From Dyella lutea (GTDB taxonomy: Bacteria; Pseudomonadota; Gammaproteobacteria; Xanthomonadales; Rhodanobacteraceae), in assembly GCF_024158035.1 (NCBI RefSeq), contig NZ_JAMZEK010000001.1, positions 530,001 through 594,000 of the forward strand: DNA of 64,000 nt, in the 5' to 3' direction. Position 1 is the stretch's first letter, and each line of letters starts with the position of its first letter. Below the pieces are notes generated by a model. The model did not search any database, was not told where the DNA came from, and saw only the letters and a program-made list of their open reading frames with translations. Both the position numbers and the translations under genes were made by a program. This document shows, piece by piece, positions 50,800 through 61,515 of this stretch.

Positions 50800-51737
50800 G
50801 CGGCGATCTCCTCGGAAGCCACCGCAGGCACCATTTCCAGCCAGCCCCAGCGGTCTTCGGTGCTGCCGTCGAACAGGCCGAAGAAGCGCTGCTGCAGCGC
50901 GCGGGTCACCGGGCCGGGCTCGCCCGTACCGACCGGCTTGCGGTCGACCGAGCGCACCGGGGTGATCTCGGCGGCGGTGCCGGTCATGAACACCTCGTCG
51001 GCCGAGTACAGCGCCTCGCGCGGCAGGTCGCGTTCTTCCACGGTGAGGCCCAGGTCTTCGGCCAGGGTGATCACCGAGTCGCGGGTGATGCCGGCGAGGA
51101 TGCCGGCACTGGACGGCGGGGTGAGCAGCTTGCCCTTCTTCACCAGAAACAGGTTCTCGCCCGCGCCCTCGCTGAGCAGGCCGTTGTGGCCCAGCGCAAT
51201 GCCTTCGTCGAAACCGCCGCGGCGCGCCTCGGCGGCGATCAGCTGGCTGGACAGGTAATTGCCGCCGGCCTTGGCCCAGCTCGGCAGGGTGTTCGGCGCC
51301 GGTCGATGCCAGGACGACACGCAGACGTTGGCGCCTTTCTCGCGGGCGTCGCCCAAGTAGGCGCCCCATTCCATCGCCATGATCGCCACCTCCACCGGCG
51401 CGCCGTCCTTCGGCAGTACGCCGAGGCCGCCGGCGCCGCGAAATACGATCGGCCGCACGTAGGCCGCGCGCATGCGGTTGGCGCGGATCACTTCCAGGCA
51501 GGCGGCGTTGATCTCCTCCTCGCTGAAGCCGACGTCGATGTCGTACACGCGCGCCGACTCGAACAGGCGGCGGGTGTGGTCGGCCAGGCGGAAATAGGCC
51601 GGACCGGCCGGCGTGGCGTAGACGCGTTCGCCCTCGAACACCGACGAGCCGTAGTGCAACGCGTGGGTGGTGACGTGGACGTTGGCGTCGGCCCAGGGCT
51701 TGATGCGGCCGTTGTGCCAGAGGAAGGGCGTGCTCAT
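50796..51737 (-). CDS. ilvE: Branched-chain amino acid aminotransferase
   Basis: A 313-residue fold-type IV PLP aminotransferase. The N-terminal region [13 protein letters not shown], the PLP lysine in [18 protein letters not shown], and the phosphate-binding GTAAEITPV are typical of group I BCAT enzymes. It performs the last step of leucine, isoleucine and valine synthesis. The start follows leuA by 43 bp and the stop overlaps leuC. Confidence 0.96.
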   Translation of the reverse strand: MSTPFLWHNGRIKPWADANVHVTTHALHYGSSVFEGERVYATPAGPAYFRLADHTRRLFESARVYDIDVGFSEEEINAACLEVIRANRMRAAYVRPIVFRGAGGLGVLPKDGAPVEVAIMAMEWGAYLGDAREKGANVCVSSWHRPAPNTLPSWAKAGGNYLSSQLIAAEARRGGFDEGIALGHNGLLSEGAGENLFLVKKGKLLTPPSSAGILAGITRDSVITLAEDLGLTVEERDLPREALYSADEVFMTGTAAEITPVRSVDRKPVGTGEPGPVTRALQQRFFGLFDGSTEDRWGWLEMVPAVASEEIAA

Positions 51738-51780
51738 CGGTGGCTCCGTGCGGTGGCTTCTTGGTGCGGCATGGGCGGGA

Positions 51781-53361
<1,581 letters not shown>

Positions 53362-53393
53362 CGGGATTCTCCGGAAGAGGCGGAACGCAGGCC

Positions 53394-53426
53394 AAAAAAA
53401 ACCCCGCTCCGGTGTCGGTGCGGGGT
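53394..53426 (-). terminator. Intrinsic attenuator of the leuA-ilvA operon
   Basis: On the minus strand ACCCCGC pairs with GCGGGGT across a loop that itself can form CCG/CGG. An unbroken run of eight T (53401-53394) follows, 32 nt before the leuA ATG. Its first arm contains CCCGCACC, the exact complement of GGTGCGGG in the last codons of the upstream leader peptide (53483-53476). The antiterminator is therefore the alternative pairing. Confidence 0.88.
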
Positions 53427-53471
53427 CTTGGGGGGTCTCAGGTGTGTTTCCTTTTGCCTGGGACGCAGCCG

Positions 53472-53612
53472 CTAGCCCGCACCTCCGCTGGTAATGAGGA
53501 GTACGAGTACAAGAGCAAGAAGAAGGAGGGTGCCGCCGGCCAGCAGCGGGTCGCCGACCGTCGTGGGACGACGGCTCAGGGCGAGGCTGTGGTGGCTGCT
53601 GCGCTGCGACAT
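53472..53612 (-). CDS. leuL: Leader peptide of the leu-ilv operon (Leu/Val/Ile-rich)
   Basis: A 46-codon peptide, too short for ordinary gene finding, with the control run TLLLLALVLVLLIT followed by SGGAG and TAG. Within the run Leu is written mostly CTC/CTT, Val as GTA and Ile as ATT, codons avoided by neighbouring genes that use CTG, GTG and ATC. Slow decoding when Leu, Val or Ile is scarce would stall the ribosome and free the GGTGCGGG just past the run to pair with the terminator arm. The ATG lies only 7 nt from the promoter -10 box. Confidence 0.88.
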   Translation of the reverse strand: MSQRSSHHSLALSRRPTTVGDPLLAGGTLLLLALVLVLLITSGGAG

Positions 53613-53619
53613 GCAATCG

Positions 53620-53649
53620 ACCTTAGGGCAGCGGAAAAGGCCGCGTCAA
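53620..53649 (-). promoter_or_regulatory. Promoter of the leu-ilv leader
   Basis: On the minus strand TTGACG (53649-53644), an 18-bp spacer and TAAGGT (53625-53620) precede the leader ATG by 7 nt. Transcription should thus start at or next to the A of the ATG. The sequence CTGTTGACGC and the distances are identical to the thr leader promoter at 57570-57599. Confidence 0.7.
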
Positions 53650-53863
53650 CAGTTTCATGTGAATCCAAGCGAAAAATTTCATTCGGACGTCCAGATGGCC
53701 AATCGAAAAAGCCACCCGGGCCTTGGCGCACAAGGATTCTGCGCGATTCGCATGGACCTGCGTTTCTCTCCCCGCTGCACCACGGGTACGGCCCCGGTTG
53801 CCACGGGGCGTCTCGATGACGCGTTGTGACGCATCGCCACAGTTCCGTTCGTGGGGGTATGGG

Positions 53864-55174
53864 TCAGCGTAACGCCGACTTCAACCAGGCCACGAGCGTA
53901 CCGTCGTCGGCGACCAGGGGATCGGCCCGTGACGGGCGAGCCAGCATGGCCGCAAGGGCTGGCGGCACCGCGACCGGATGGCCCGCCAGCGGCTCCACCA
54001 CGCTCTCGAACTTGGCTGGATGCGCGGTGGCGACCACGGTCCAGTCGTCGTGGTCGCCCTCCGCGCGCAGCGTGTCGAGCACATGCATGGCCGTGGCGGT
54101 ATGCGGACAGAACACCTCGCCATGGTCGAGGGCGTGGCGGGCGATGGTGTCGCGGATCGCCGCGTCGTCGACGCTGTCGGCCCGCAGCCCGCGGCGCAGG
54201 GTGGCGTCGTCGAAGGTCCAGCGCAGTCGCTCGGCGTTGCTCGGCGCCCCCACGTCCATCGCGTTGGCGATGGTCGCCACCGCCTCGCGTGGGCGGTAAT
54301 CAGCGCCGGCGAGGAACTCGGGCAGCGTCGCGTTGGCATTGCAGGCCAGCCGGACCCGGCCGACCGGCAGACCGAGCGCGCGCACCCACAGCGCCGCCAG
54401 CGCATTACCCAGGTTGCCGGTCGGCACGACAAAGTCGAGCGGCCGCCCGCGCTCCCGCCACCAGCCCAGCGCGGCATGCGCGTAGTAGCTCATCTGGGGC
54501 AACAGGCGGCCGAGGCTGATGCTGTTGGCCGAGGACAGCGGCACCACGGCCTGCAGCGAGGCGTCATTGAGCGCCGCCTTGACCATGCGCTGGCAGTCGT
54601 CGAAGCGGCCGGCCACGCGCAGGGCGGTCACGTTGTCGCCAAAGCAGCCGAGCTGGTGCGCCTGCCGCGGCGACACTTTGCCGTCCGGGTACAGGATCAC
54701 CACGCGCACGCCCGGACGGCCGTGGAAGGCGGCACCGACTGCAGCCCCGGTGTCGCCGGAGGTGGCGACGAGGATGGTCAGCGGACGCGTGTCGGCCCGC
54801 GGCAGGCGCGCCAGGCAGGCTGCGAGAAAGCGCGCGCCGATGTCCTTGAACGCGGCGGTGGGGCCATGGAACAGCTCCAGTACGTGAGCGCCGTCGGTCG
54901 GCAGCGCGCGGTGCGGTACCGGAAAATCCAGTGCCTCACCGCAGATCGCCGGCAGCGCGTCGGCCAGCCGATCGCCGGCGAAGAAGGGAGCGAGCAGGGT
55001 GGCAGCCGTGTCGGCCAGCGTGCCGGCCGGATCGAAGTCCGTGGTGTCCACCCGGGGCATCGTCTGCGGTACGTACAGGCCGCCGTCGGGCGCCAGTCCG
55101 GCGGCGATGGCCGCGCTCAGTCCCACGGCGGGACAGCCACCTCGCGTGCTGACATAACGCAACGCCTCGCTCAT
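53864..55174 (-). CDS. thrC: Threonine synthase
   Basis: A 436-residue PLP enzyme converting O-phosphohomoserine to threonine. The N-terminal YVSTRG, the PLP lysine in [15 protein letters not shown], and [14 protein letters not shown] are conserved, and length fits the E. coli-type enzyme. The start overlaps the thrB stop by ATGA. It ends the thr unit, about 215 bp upstream of the leu leader promoter. A GCCCCG/CGGGGC hairpin without a T-tract lies at 53791-53809 downstream. Confidence 0.97.
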   Translation of the reverse strand: MSEALRYVSTRGGCPAVGLSAAIAAGLAPDGGLYVPQTMPRVDTTDFDPAGTLADTAATLLAPFFAGDRLADALPAICGEALDFPVPHRALPTDGAHVLELFHGPTAAFKDIGARFLAACLARLPRADTRPLTILVATSGDTGAAVGAAFHGRPGVRVVILYPDGKVSPRQAHQLGCFGDNVTALRVAGRFDDCQRMVKAALNDASLQAVVPLSSANSISLGRLLPQMSYYAHAALGWWRERGRPLDFVVPTGNLGNALAALWVRALGLPVGRVRLACNANATLPEFLAGADYRPREAVATIANAMDVGAPSNAERLRWTFDDATLRRGLRADSVDDAAIRDTIARHALDHGEVFCPHTATAMHVLDTLRAEGDHDDWTVVATAHPAKFESVVEPLAGHPVAVPPALAAMLARPSRADPLVADDGTLVAWLKSALR

Positions 55175-56160
55175 GCATCGACCCCGGCGTCGAGGGAGTC
55201 GAGTACGCAGGCGGCGGGGCCATCGACGGGAGCGACGAATGCATCGCTGTCCAGTCCCGCCTCGGCGAAGGCGCCGCGCATCGCAGCGGCTGCCTTTTCC
55301 GCATCGGCGCCGTGTTCGTACCAGCCGAACACGCTGGGGCCGGCGCCGGAAATGCTGGCGCCCATCGCGCGGTGGTCCATCGCAGCCTGCTTCACCCGCG
55401 CGAAGTTCGGCACCAGCGGTGCACGGCGCGGTTCGACCAGCACGTCCTTCAGGCCTTCGCGCACCAGCGCCGCCTCACCGCGGTAGCAGCCGGCCAGCAC
55501 CAGCGAGAGGTTGGCGCTCTGCTGCACGAAGCTGCCGAGCGGATAGTCGCCGGCCAGCGCGGCCCGCGCCTTGCGCGTTTCCAGCACGAAATGCGGATGG
55601 ACCAGGGCGCAATGCCAGTTGGCCGGCACCGGGATGCGCACCAGACGGTCGTGGGTAGCGAGTACCAGGCCGCCGAGCAGCATCGGACCGATGTTGTCGC
55701 CGTGGCGGCTGCCGCTGGCCACGGCCTCCCCGTCCAGTGCGAACTCATACAGCGACTCGGGGGGGAGCGGCCGCTCCAGCAGGGCATTGGCGGCCACCAG
55801 CGCGGCCACGCAGGAAGCCGCCGAGCCGGCCATGCCTGAGCCCAGTGCGATGCCCTTGTGCAGGGTCAGCTCGAAACCATGGTGCAGGCTCAGGGCGCGG
55901 CGCAGGGAGATCAGCGCCATGCCCGCGGTATTGCGCTGTGGATCCCGCGGCAGCTCGGTGACCATGCCCTCGATCGCGGCGATGCGCACCACCGGCTCGT
56001 CGATGCGGCGCACTTCGGCGCGGTCGCCGGCACCGGCCATCGAGTGGCCGAGGATGTCGAAGCCCACGCCGACATTGCCCACGCAGGCGGGCGCGAAGGC
56101 ATAGGCATGGAGGGCACGTTGCGGAGCTTGGCTCATGCGGTCTCGCAGTTGGGCATTCAC
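55171..56160 (-). CDS. thrB: Homoserine kinase
   Basis: A 329-residue GHMP kinase. It has the N-terminal [17 protein letters not shown] and the ATP loop [14 protein letters not shown]. It phosphorylates homoserine for ThrC. The GTG at 56160 overlaps the homoserine dehydrogenase stop (GTGA) and follows a GAGG site; an ATG 24 nt further in is the alternative start. Confidence 0.96.
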   Translation of the reverse strand: MNAQLRDRMSQAPQRALHAYAFAPACVGNVGVGFDILGHSMAGAGDRAEVRRIDEPVVRIAAIEGMVTELPRDPQRNTAGMALISLRRALSLHHGFELTLHKGIALGSGMAGSAASCVAALVAANALLERPLPPESLYEFALDGEAVASGSRHGDNIGPMLLGGLVLATHDRLVRIPVPANWHCALVHPHFVLETRKARAALAGDYPLGSFVQQSANLSLVLAGCYRGEAALVREGLKDVLVEPRRAPLVPNFARVKQAAMDHRAMGASISGAGPSVFGWYEHGADAEKAAAAMRGAFAEAGLDSDAFVAPVDGPAACVLDSLDAGVDA

Positions 56161-57314
56161 GCGCGCACCTCGAGCGATTCGGCGATGCGCAGCAGGTCGG
56201 CGAAGATGCCGGCGGCGGTGACCTCGGGACCGGCGCCCGGGCCCTGCACCAGCAGCGGATTATCGCAGTAGCGACGGGTGGTGAACTGCACCACGTTGTC
56301 GGTCAGCCGCGAATGGGCGAAGGCGTGGTCGGCCGGCAACACGGCCAACCGGACGCTGGCACGGCCACGGGCATCCAGGTGGGCGACATGACGCAGCACG
56401 CCGCCTGCAGCCCTCGCCTCGGCGAGCCGCGCGGCCATCGGTGCATCGAGTTCTTCCATCCGCTCCAGGAAGTCGTCGCGCGACAGCGATGCCAGCGCGG
56501 CAGGGACCAGGCTCTCCACCGCCACGTCGTCCAGCGACAGCGCCCAGCCTGCCTCGCGCGCCAGGATCACCAGTTTGCGCGCCACGTCCATGCCGGACAG
56601 GTCGTCGCGCGGGTCCGGTTCGGTGTAGCCCAGCGCATGGGCCTCGTGTACCAGTGCCGAGAACGGCCGCGAGCCGTCGTGGCGGTTGCACAGCCATGCC
56701 AGGGTGCCGGAGAACATGCCTTCGGCGGCGATCAGCTCGTCGCCCGTATCGAGCAGGTCGCGCAGCGTCTGCACCACCGGCAGGCCGGCGCAGACGGTCG
56801 CCTCGTAGCGAAAGCGCGCGCCGCTGGCGGCGCTGGCGGCGCGGATCGCCTGCCAGCGCTCGAGCGCACCGCTGCCGGCGAGCTTGTTCGGGGTGACCAC
56901 GTGCAGGCCAGCGGCCAACCAGGCCGGGTAGCGGGAGGCGACCGCATCGCTGGCGCTGCAGTCGATCAGCAGCGCGTCGCTCGCCTCGACGCCGCGCACG
57001 TGGGCGGCGAAGGCGTCTAGGTCATTGGGCCGCCAGACCTGCGCACCGCCGTGGCGGCTGTTCAATTCGGCATCGTCGCAGTCCAGCCACATGCGCTTGC
57101 TGGCGACCACGCCGCACAGGCGCAATCGCACGCGGCCTTCGCGTTGCAGCCGCGGCTGCGCGGCACGCAACTGGTCGAGCAAAGCGCTGCCGACGCGGCC
57201 GGGGCCGATCACACCGACGGCCAACTCGCGGCAACGGGAAACCGGGGCCGCCAGCGCAAGTGCCGACGGCAGCGGTTTGGGGTGTTCGAGCAGTTGGGGT
57301 GCACAGGAATTCAC
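56157..57314 (-). CDS. hom: Homoserine dehydrogenase, ThrA/MetL-type domain without aspartokinase
   Basis: A 385-residue enzyme with the NAD(P) fold [14 protein letters not shown], the [12 protein letters not shown] region, and the signature [28 protein letters not shown]. It resembles the C-terminal domain of bifunctional ThrA/MetL rather than the Gram-positive Hom form with a C-terminal ACT domain. No aspartokinase domain is fused; about 30 unrelated residues precede the fold. It starts at GTG behind a perfect GGAGG, 6 nt upstream. It is first in the thr unit, after the threonine leader. Confidence 0.94.
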   Translation of the reverse strand: MNSCAPQLLEHPKPLPSALALAAPVSRCRELAVGVIGPGRVGSALLDQLRAAQPRLQREGRVRLRLCGVVASKRMWLDCDDAELNSRHGGAQVWRPNDLDAFAAHVRGVEASDALLIDCSASDAVASRYPAWLAAGLHVVTPNKLAGSGALERWQAIRAASAASGARFRYEATVCAGLPVVQTLRDLLDTGDELIAAEGMFSGTLAWLCNRHDGSRPFSALVHEAHALGYTEPDPRDDLSGMDVARKLVILAREAGWALSLDDVAVESLVPAALASLSRDDFLERMEELDAPMAARLAEARAAGGVLRHVAHLDARGRASVRLAVLPADHAFAHSRLTDNVVQFTTRRYCDNPLLVQGPGAGPEVTAAGIFADLLRIAESLEVRA

Positions 57315-57319
57315 GGTAA

Positions 57320-57334
57320 GCCTCCGGATGAGGC
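57320..57334 (-). promoter_or_regulatory. Hairpin enclosing the hom ribosome-binding site
   Basis: On the minus strand GCCTC-ATCCG-GAGGC can fold with the GGAGG ribosome-binding site in its 3' arm. It may limit translation unless opened; this is a short stem and is inference only. Confidence 0.3.
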
Positions 57335-57365
57335 CCGTGCTCGCTGGCGTGTCGGTGGGAATGCC

Positions 57366-57390
57366 GGCCCGCCTCGTCGAGGGCGGGGCC
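57366..57390 (-). terminator. GC-rich hairpin in the thr leader region
   Basis: On the minus strand GGCCCCGCC and GGCGGGCC pair across CTCGACGA, 16 nt after the thr leader stop codon. This is the position expected of an attenuator, but no T-tract follows (GGCATTCCC). If it terminates, it does so without the usual U-run; a pause or Rho-linked mechanism is possible. Confidence 0.45.
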
Positions 57391-57406
57391 GTTGCGTGTG
57401 ATGAAA

Positions 57407-57562
57407 CTAGTCGCGCACGGACACCCACCCGGAGCGGGTAGTAATGGTCGTGGTGGTAATGGTGGCGACACAGGGGGTGTCGATGCAGCGCCCGCCGACG
57501 CAGCACGCCGCGCCGGGGAGGCGTGCGGGGCGGAGGCTGGCGGGAGCGTTGTCGATCGACAT
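57407..57562 (-). CDS. thrL: Threonine operon leader peptide
   Basis: A 51-codon peptide beginning MSIDNAPASL with the control run ATITTTTITT (ACC/ACG/ACT and ATT codons), then RSGWVSVRD and a TAG. The alternating Thr/Ile run is the hallmark of threonine-operon attenuators, and it lies directly upstream of hom-thrB-thrC. The Ile codons are ATT, unlike the ATC used in neighbouring genes. There is no ribosome-binding site; the ATG is 7 nt from the -10 box, predicting a leaderless message. Confidence 0.85.
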   Translation of the reverse strand: MSIDNAPASLRPARLPGAACCVGGRCIDTPCVATITTTTITTRSGWVSVRD

Positions 57563-57569
57563 GGTTTGG

Positions 57570-57599
57570 ACACTACGGGCGGATTTATGGCGGCGTCAA
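57570..57599 (-). promoter_or_regulatory. Promoter of the thr leader
   Basis: On the minus strand TTGACG (57599-57594), 18 bp and TAGTGT (57575-57570) are followed 7 nt later by ATGTCG. It is the same layout, with the same CTGTTGACGC block, as the leu leader promoter. It lies 33 bp after the stop of the TonB receptor gene. Confidence 0.68.
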
Positions 57600-57631
57600 C
57601 AGGTGCATTTGCAACCATGCTGGCGCCATGG

Positions 57632-60493
57632 TCAGCGCTGGTAGTGGACGCTCAGGAGGAAGTATCGGCCCACCACGTCGTCGAATGAGGGGCTGTAGGC
57701 GAGCGAAGGCCGGCCGTAGTAGACCGGTTGGTGATCCAGGGCGTTGTGGATGTTCAGGCCGAAGCGCCAGTGGGGAACGCCGCCGTACTCGAGGTTGAGG
57801 TCGAGCAGGGTGAAGGCCGGAGTGTCGCAATGCCCGGCATCGCGCAGGGCCTGGGGGCAGGCGAGCGGGCTGTTTGCACTGGACTGGAAGGCGTAGTGCC
57901 CGGTGTAGCGCAGGTTGGCGGTGGTCACCCAGTTGCGCAGCGTCCATTCGATGCCGGCCAGCGCGGTCGCCTTGGGCTGGTCCGCGTAGCCGTCGTAGGA
58001 CTGCGGTGTTGCGCCGGGCTCGATCTGCCGCCGCAGCTTGGAGAGCCAGTCCACGCCGAGGCTGAAGGCGAGGCTGCCGTGGCGCGCGGTATCCAGCCGG
58101 TAGCGCGCGTCTAGGTCGAACGAACGCACCATGGTCCTGCCCAGGTTCACCAGTTGCTGGTCGAACGCGTACAGCACGCCCTTGTCGTTGCGGCGGAACA
58201 GCTCCGGATAGGCATCCGGATGATCCAGTGCGTAGGACACCGGCAACGGCCGTATCTCGTTCCGGCGATCGACCTGGTAGACATCCAGTGCCACGCCCAG
58301 GGCCGGAGTCGGCGCCCACACCATGCCCAGGGTGAGGCTGCGCGAGCGTTCTGGCTTCAGCGCCGGGTTGCTCACACTGTCCAGTCGAAGGGTACACAAC
58401 GAGTATCCCGGGGAGGTCGTCGCCCGGCTCTGGCACGGCAGCAGGCTGTTCGGGACCTCTACCCGCACGCCGGTGGGTAGCAGCGCCTGCGGTCGGTCCA
58501 GTTCGGGCAACGTCGGTGCGCGATAGCCCCGCGCCAGGGTGCCGCGCAGGCTGACGCTCTCGGTCAGGTCCCACTTCAAACCCAGCTTCGGGGAGAAGGC
58601 CCAGCCGAAACCGCCGCTGTGGTCCGCGCGACCGGCCAGGTTCATGGCCAGTCCCCGGGCCAGCGGCGTTTCCAGCTCGACGTAGGCGGCGGAGATCCAG
58701 CGGTCGCCGCGACGCACGTACGGCGACTGAAACTGGAACACATCGTTGGAGATCAGCAGCGGGTCGGGCTGATCGTCCAGCTTTTCGCGGTAGCCCTCGA
58801 TGCCCGCGGCCAGCCCGACGCTACCCTCCCGCCACTCGGCCAGCGGGCCATCGGTGCGCAGGCTGAAGCCGGTCTGGCTGGTGCGGCCGGTGCGCATCAG
58901 CGGGGGCGCCAGCGCCGCGAGTAAGGCCGCATCGTTGTGTCCCCCCGGTAGGTAGCTGCCATCGGCCAGCGCCTGATCGAGCACGCTGGAGCGCAACAGG
59001 CCCTGTACCCGGTCGGTCCCGGCATTGTGCTGGCTGTCCAGGCGCAGATCCCATGCCCAGTTCCCCGGCGTGCCGTGGAGACCGACGCTCACCTGGGTGC
59101 TGCGCGACTGGGTGAAGTCGCGGATCGGCCCGACGTCGTTGAATGCGTAGTTGATCACCTGCGCGTCCTGCGGCGCCGCCGGATCGTAGAACCCGATCTG
59201 CTCGGTGGCCGGCCCGGTCTGCTGGTGCTGGCGCACCATGTTCCAGCGCAGATCGGCGTAGGCTCGCAGCGAGCCGAGCGGATGATCGACATGGGCGAGC
59301 AGCGAGCGGCTGTCGAGCTGTGTCTGCAGCGTGGTGACCGGGCCGGAGGTGTTGACGCACGGGCCGTCCAGCGACGTGCGGGTGCAGCCACCGCCCTGGC
59401 TGTCGTAGCCGATCTGGCCACCGTCGAAGTAGTAGTAGCCGTTGCTGTCCTCGCCGGAGTTGCGCGCCCAGGCACGGTCCCGGCCGAGCAGCGGCGAGCG
59501 CTCGAGGTAGTCCAGTCCCAGGATCACGTGGCCGCCGTGGCCGAATGCCGTACCGGCGCTGATCGTGCCGCGGTGCTGGGCCGCGTCGCCACGGGAGGAG
59601 ATGCCTGTATTGGCATCCACCGCGACCCCCTGGAACTGCTTGCGCAGGATGATGTTGACCACGCCCGCCATGGCGTCGGAACCATAGATCGCCGATGCGC
59701 CGTCGCGCAGTACCTCGATCCGCTCCACCAATGGCAGCGGGATGCTTTCCAGGTCGTTGACCAGGGCGAATTCGCCCTGCGCCAGGCCATAGCCGGCCAT
59801 GCGCTGGCCGTCGACGAGGAACAGCGTGGCGGTGGCCCCCAGTCCGTGCAGGTCGACCGCCGCGGCACCCGTGGCCCCGGACAATCCGTTGGCCTGATAC
59901 AGCGCGTTGTCGGTCATCGCCACCGGGGCATTGTTCACCCGCACGCCGGGCTGGGCGCGCAGCAACTCGAACAGCGTCTGGTAGCCACTCCGCTCGATCT
60001 GCTGGCGGGTGATGACGGTGAGCGGCGAGGCTGTCTCCACCTCGGTGCGGCGCAGATGCGTGCCGGTGACCTCCACCGGCAGCAGCGGTACCGGGACGTC
60101 CTGCAGGGGCACCGCCGGGAGCGGGTGCCCGGCGGGCAGCGCGGGCGCCGTTCGCGCTGCGGGAAGCCGGAGCACGAAGGTGTCTGCCGTGACTCGCTGC
60201 GCCTCCAGGCCGCTGCCACGCAGCAGTTCGGCCAGGGCATCGGCCGGAGTGAAGTCGCCCTCCAGCGGCCCGGCCCGGCGATGGGCGGTCAGCTCCGGCG
60301 AATACAGCAGCTGGATGTTTCCGCTGCGGGCCAGCGTGCGCAGGGACTGGTCGAGCGTGCCCGCAGGCAGCCGGTAGTGTCGGGTCGCACCCTGGCCATG
60401 CGCTGCGGCGCAGGCCATTCCGAACATGAGCGCCAGCGCGACTGCGACGGACCGGCGAAGCGGCGCGGCGGGCGCGGACTGGCGTGGGGGCAT
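57632..60493 (-). CDS. TonB-dependent outer-membrane receptor with signalling (STN) domain
   Basis: A 953-residue receptor. It has a signal peptide (about 1-34), then an STN domain (about 38-110, TLDQSLRTLARSGNIQLLYSP), the mark of FecA-type transducers. Next come a TonB-box-like VEVTGTHL, the plug domain (TVITRQQIERSGYQTLFELLRAQPG, DGASAIYGSDAMAGVVNI) and a beta-barrel with a Cys-containing loop. It imports an unknown ligand and passes an induction signal to the adjacent FecR. It sits 5 bp after the fecR-like gene in an ECF sigma-fecR-receptor operon. Confidence 0.93.
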   Translation of the reverse strand: MPPRQSAPAAPLRRSVAVALALMFGMACAAAHGQGATRHYRLPAGTLDQSLRTLARSGNIQLLYSPELTAHRRAGPLEGDFTPADALAELLRGSGLEAQRVTADTFVLRLPAARTAPALPAGHPLPAVPLQDVPVPLLPVEVTGTHLRRTEVETASPLTVITRQQIERSGYQTLFELLRAQPGVRVNNAPVAMTDNALYQANGLSGATGAAAVDLHGLGATATLFLVDGQRMAGYGLAQGEFALVNDLESIPLPLVERIEVLRDGASAIYGSDAMAGVVNIILRKQFQGVAVDANTGISSRGDAAQHRGTISAGTAFGHGGHVILGLDYLERSPLLGRDRAWARNSGEDSNGYYYFDGGQIGYDSQGGGCTRTSLDGPCVNTSGPVTTLQTQLDSRSLLAHVDHPLGSLRAYADLRWNMVRQHQQTGPATEQIGFYDPAAPQDAQVINYAFNDVGPIRDFTQSRSTQVSVGLHGTPGNWAWDLRLDSQHNAGTDRVQGLLRSSVLDQALADGSYLPGGHNDAALLAALAPPLMRTGRTSQTGFSLRTDGPLAEWREGSVGLAAGIEGYREKLDDQPDPLLISNDVFQFQSPYVRRGDRWISAAYVELETPLARGLAMNLAGRADHSGGFGWAFSPKLGLKWDLTESVSLRGTLARGYRAPTLPELDRPQALLPTGVRVEVPNSLLPCQSRATTSPGYSLCTLRLDSVSNPALKPERSRSLTLGMVWAPTPALGVALDVYQVDRRNEIRPLPVSYALDHPDAYPELFRRNDKGVLYAFDQQLVNLGRTMVRSFDLDARYRLDTARHGSLAFSLGVDWLSKLRRQIEPGATPQSYDGYADQPKATALAGIEWTLRNWVTTANLRYTGHYAFQSSANSPLACPQALRDAGHCDTPAFTLLDLNLEYGGVPHWRFGLNIHNALDHQPVYYGRPSLAYSPSFDDVVGRYFLLSVHYQR

Positions 60494-60498
60494 GCCGT

Positions 60499-61515
60499 TC
60501 AGCGTGGCTCGGCAGGCGGCAGCAGGGTGAGTTCCTTCGCACCGGTGCGCACGGCGCGCAGCTTCCAGCCCTGGGCGAGCGCCTCGGCCAGTGCCTGCTG
60601 GTCGCCCGCGTGGAAACGGCCGCTGACCCTGAGCCCGGCCAGTGACGGATCGCCCAGGCGCAGCTGGGTTTGCGAGTAACGGTTCATGGCCTGCAGCAGG
60701 TCGTCCAGGCGCTGCTTGCTGAAAGTGAACTCGCCCCGGGTCCAGCCGCGCGCTGCGTCCACGTCCAGCGGGGTGACCGGGCCGGCCTGCCCACTGGCGT
60801 CGATGTGCACCTGCTCGGCGGGCTTGAGATCGCTGACCCAGGCATGTCCCACCGCATCGCGGCTGACCGAGACACGGCCTTCCAGCAGGCCGACAGTGAC
60901 GCCATCGGCGCTGCGGCTGACCTGGAACGTGGTGCCGATATCGCGGACCAGGTTGCCGTCGACCACCACCATGAACGGGCGGGCGGGGTCATGCGCCACA
61001 TGGAACTGGGCGCGGCCATTGCGGAGGATCACCTCGCGCCGGTGGCCGTCGAAGCGTGCGACCAGGCTGGTATCCGCATCCAGCGCCACTTCGGTGCCGT
61101 CCGCGAGGGTGACCGCGCGCGGCAGGCCGACGCCGGCGGCGTAGGTCTGCCCGCCCAGGTCCGGTCGGTCGGTCATGATCTGCACGATGCTGACCGCAAC
61201 CAGCAGGCTGGCGGCGATGCCGGCGGCCAGCCACCAGGCGCGCCGGGGCGGCCGGGCCGCCCGGCGCCGGCTGAAGTCGCGGCGCGCGGCGCGTGCCACC
61301 GCGCGCAGCATCGGGTCGCCGCCGAGCAGCGCGGCATTGCGGTGCAGGTACTCCACCTCCGCGTAGGCGGCGGCGTGGTCGGGGTCGGCCGATCGCCAGC
61401 GCTCGAAGGCATCCTCGTCCTGCGGGCTGCGGGCCGGCGAATGCAGCCGGGCCAGCCAGTCCTCGGCGCTGCTCGGAAAGTCGGGGATTGCGTGTTCCGT
61501 GGCTCGCCGGTTCAT
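60499..61515 (-). CDS. FecR-family sigma regulator
   Basis: A 338-residue single-pass inner-membrane protein. The cytoplasmic N-terminal DUF4880-like domain (about 15-60, AEDWLARLHSP...ADPDHAAAYAEVE) binds the sigma factor. A membrane segment lies at about 95-112 (LAAGIAASLLVAVSIVQI), followed by a periplasmic FecR domain (VTLADGTEVALDADTSL...REVILRNGRAQFHV) and an STN-like C-terminal region that contacts the receptor. It relays ligand binding to the ECF sigma factor. The start overlaps the sigma gene by ATGA. Confidence 0.93.
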   Translation of the reverse strand: MNRRATEHAIPDFPSSAEDWLARLHSPARSPQDEDAFERWRSADPDHAAAYAEVEYLHRNAALLGGDPMLRAVARAARRDFSRRRAARPPRRAWWLAAGIAASLLVAVSIVQIMTDRPDLGGQTYAAGVGLPRAVTLADGTEVALDADTSLVARFDGHRREVILRNGRAQFHVAHDPARPFMVVVDGNLVRDIGTTFQVSRSADGVTVGLLEGRVSVSRDAVGHAWVSDLKPAEQVHIDASGQAGPVTPLDVDAARGWTRGEFTFSKQRLDDLLQAMNRYSQTQLRLGDPSLAGLRVSGRFHAGDQQALAEALAQGWKLRAVRTGAKELTLLPPAEPR

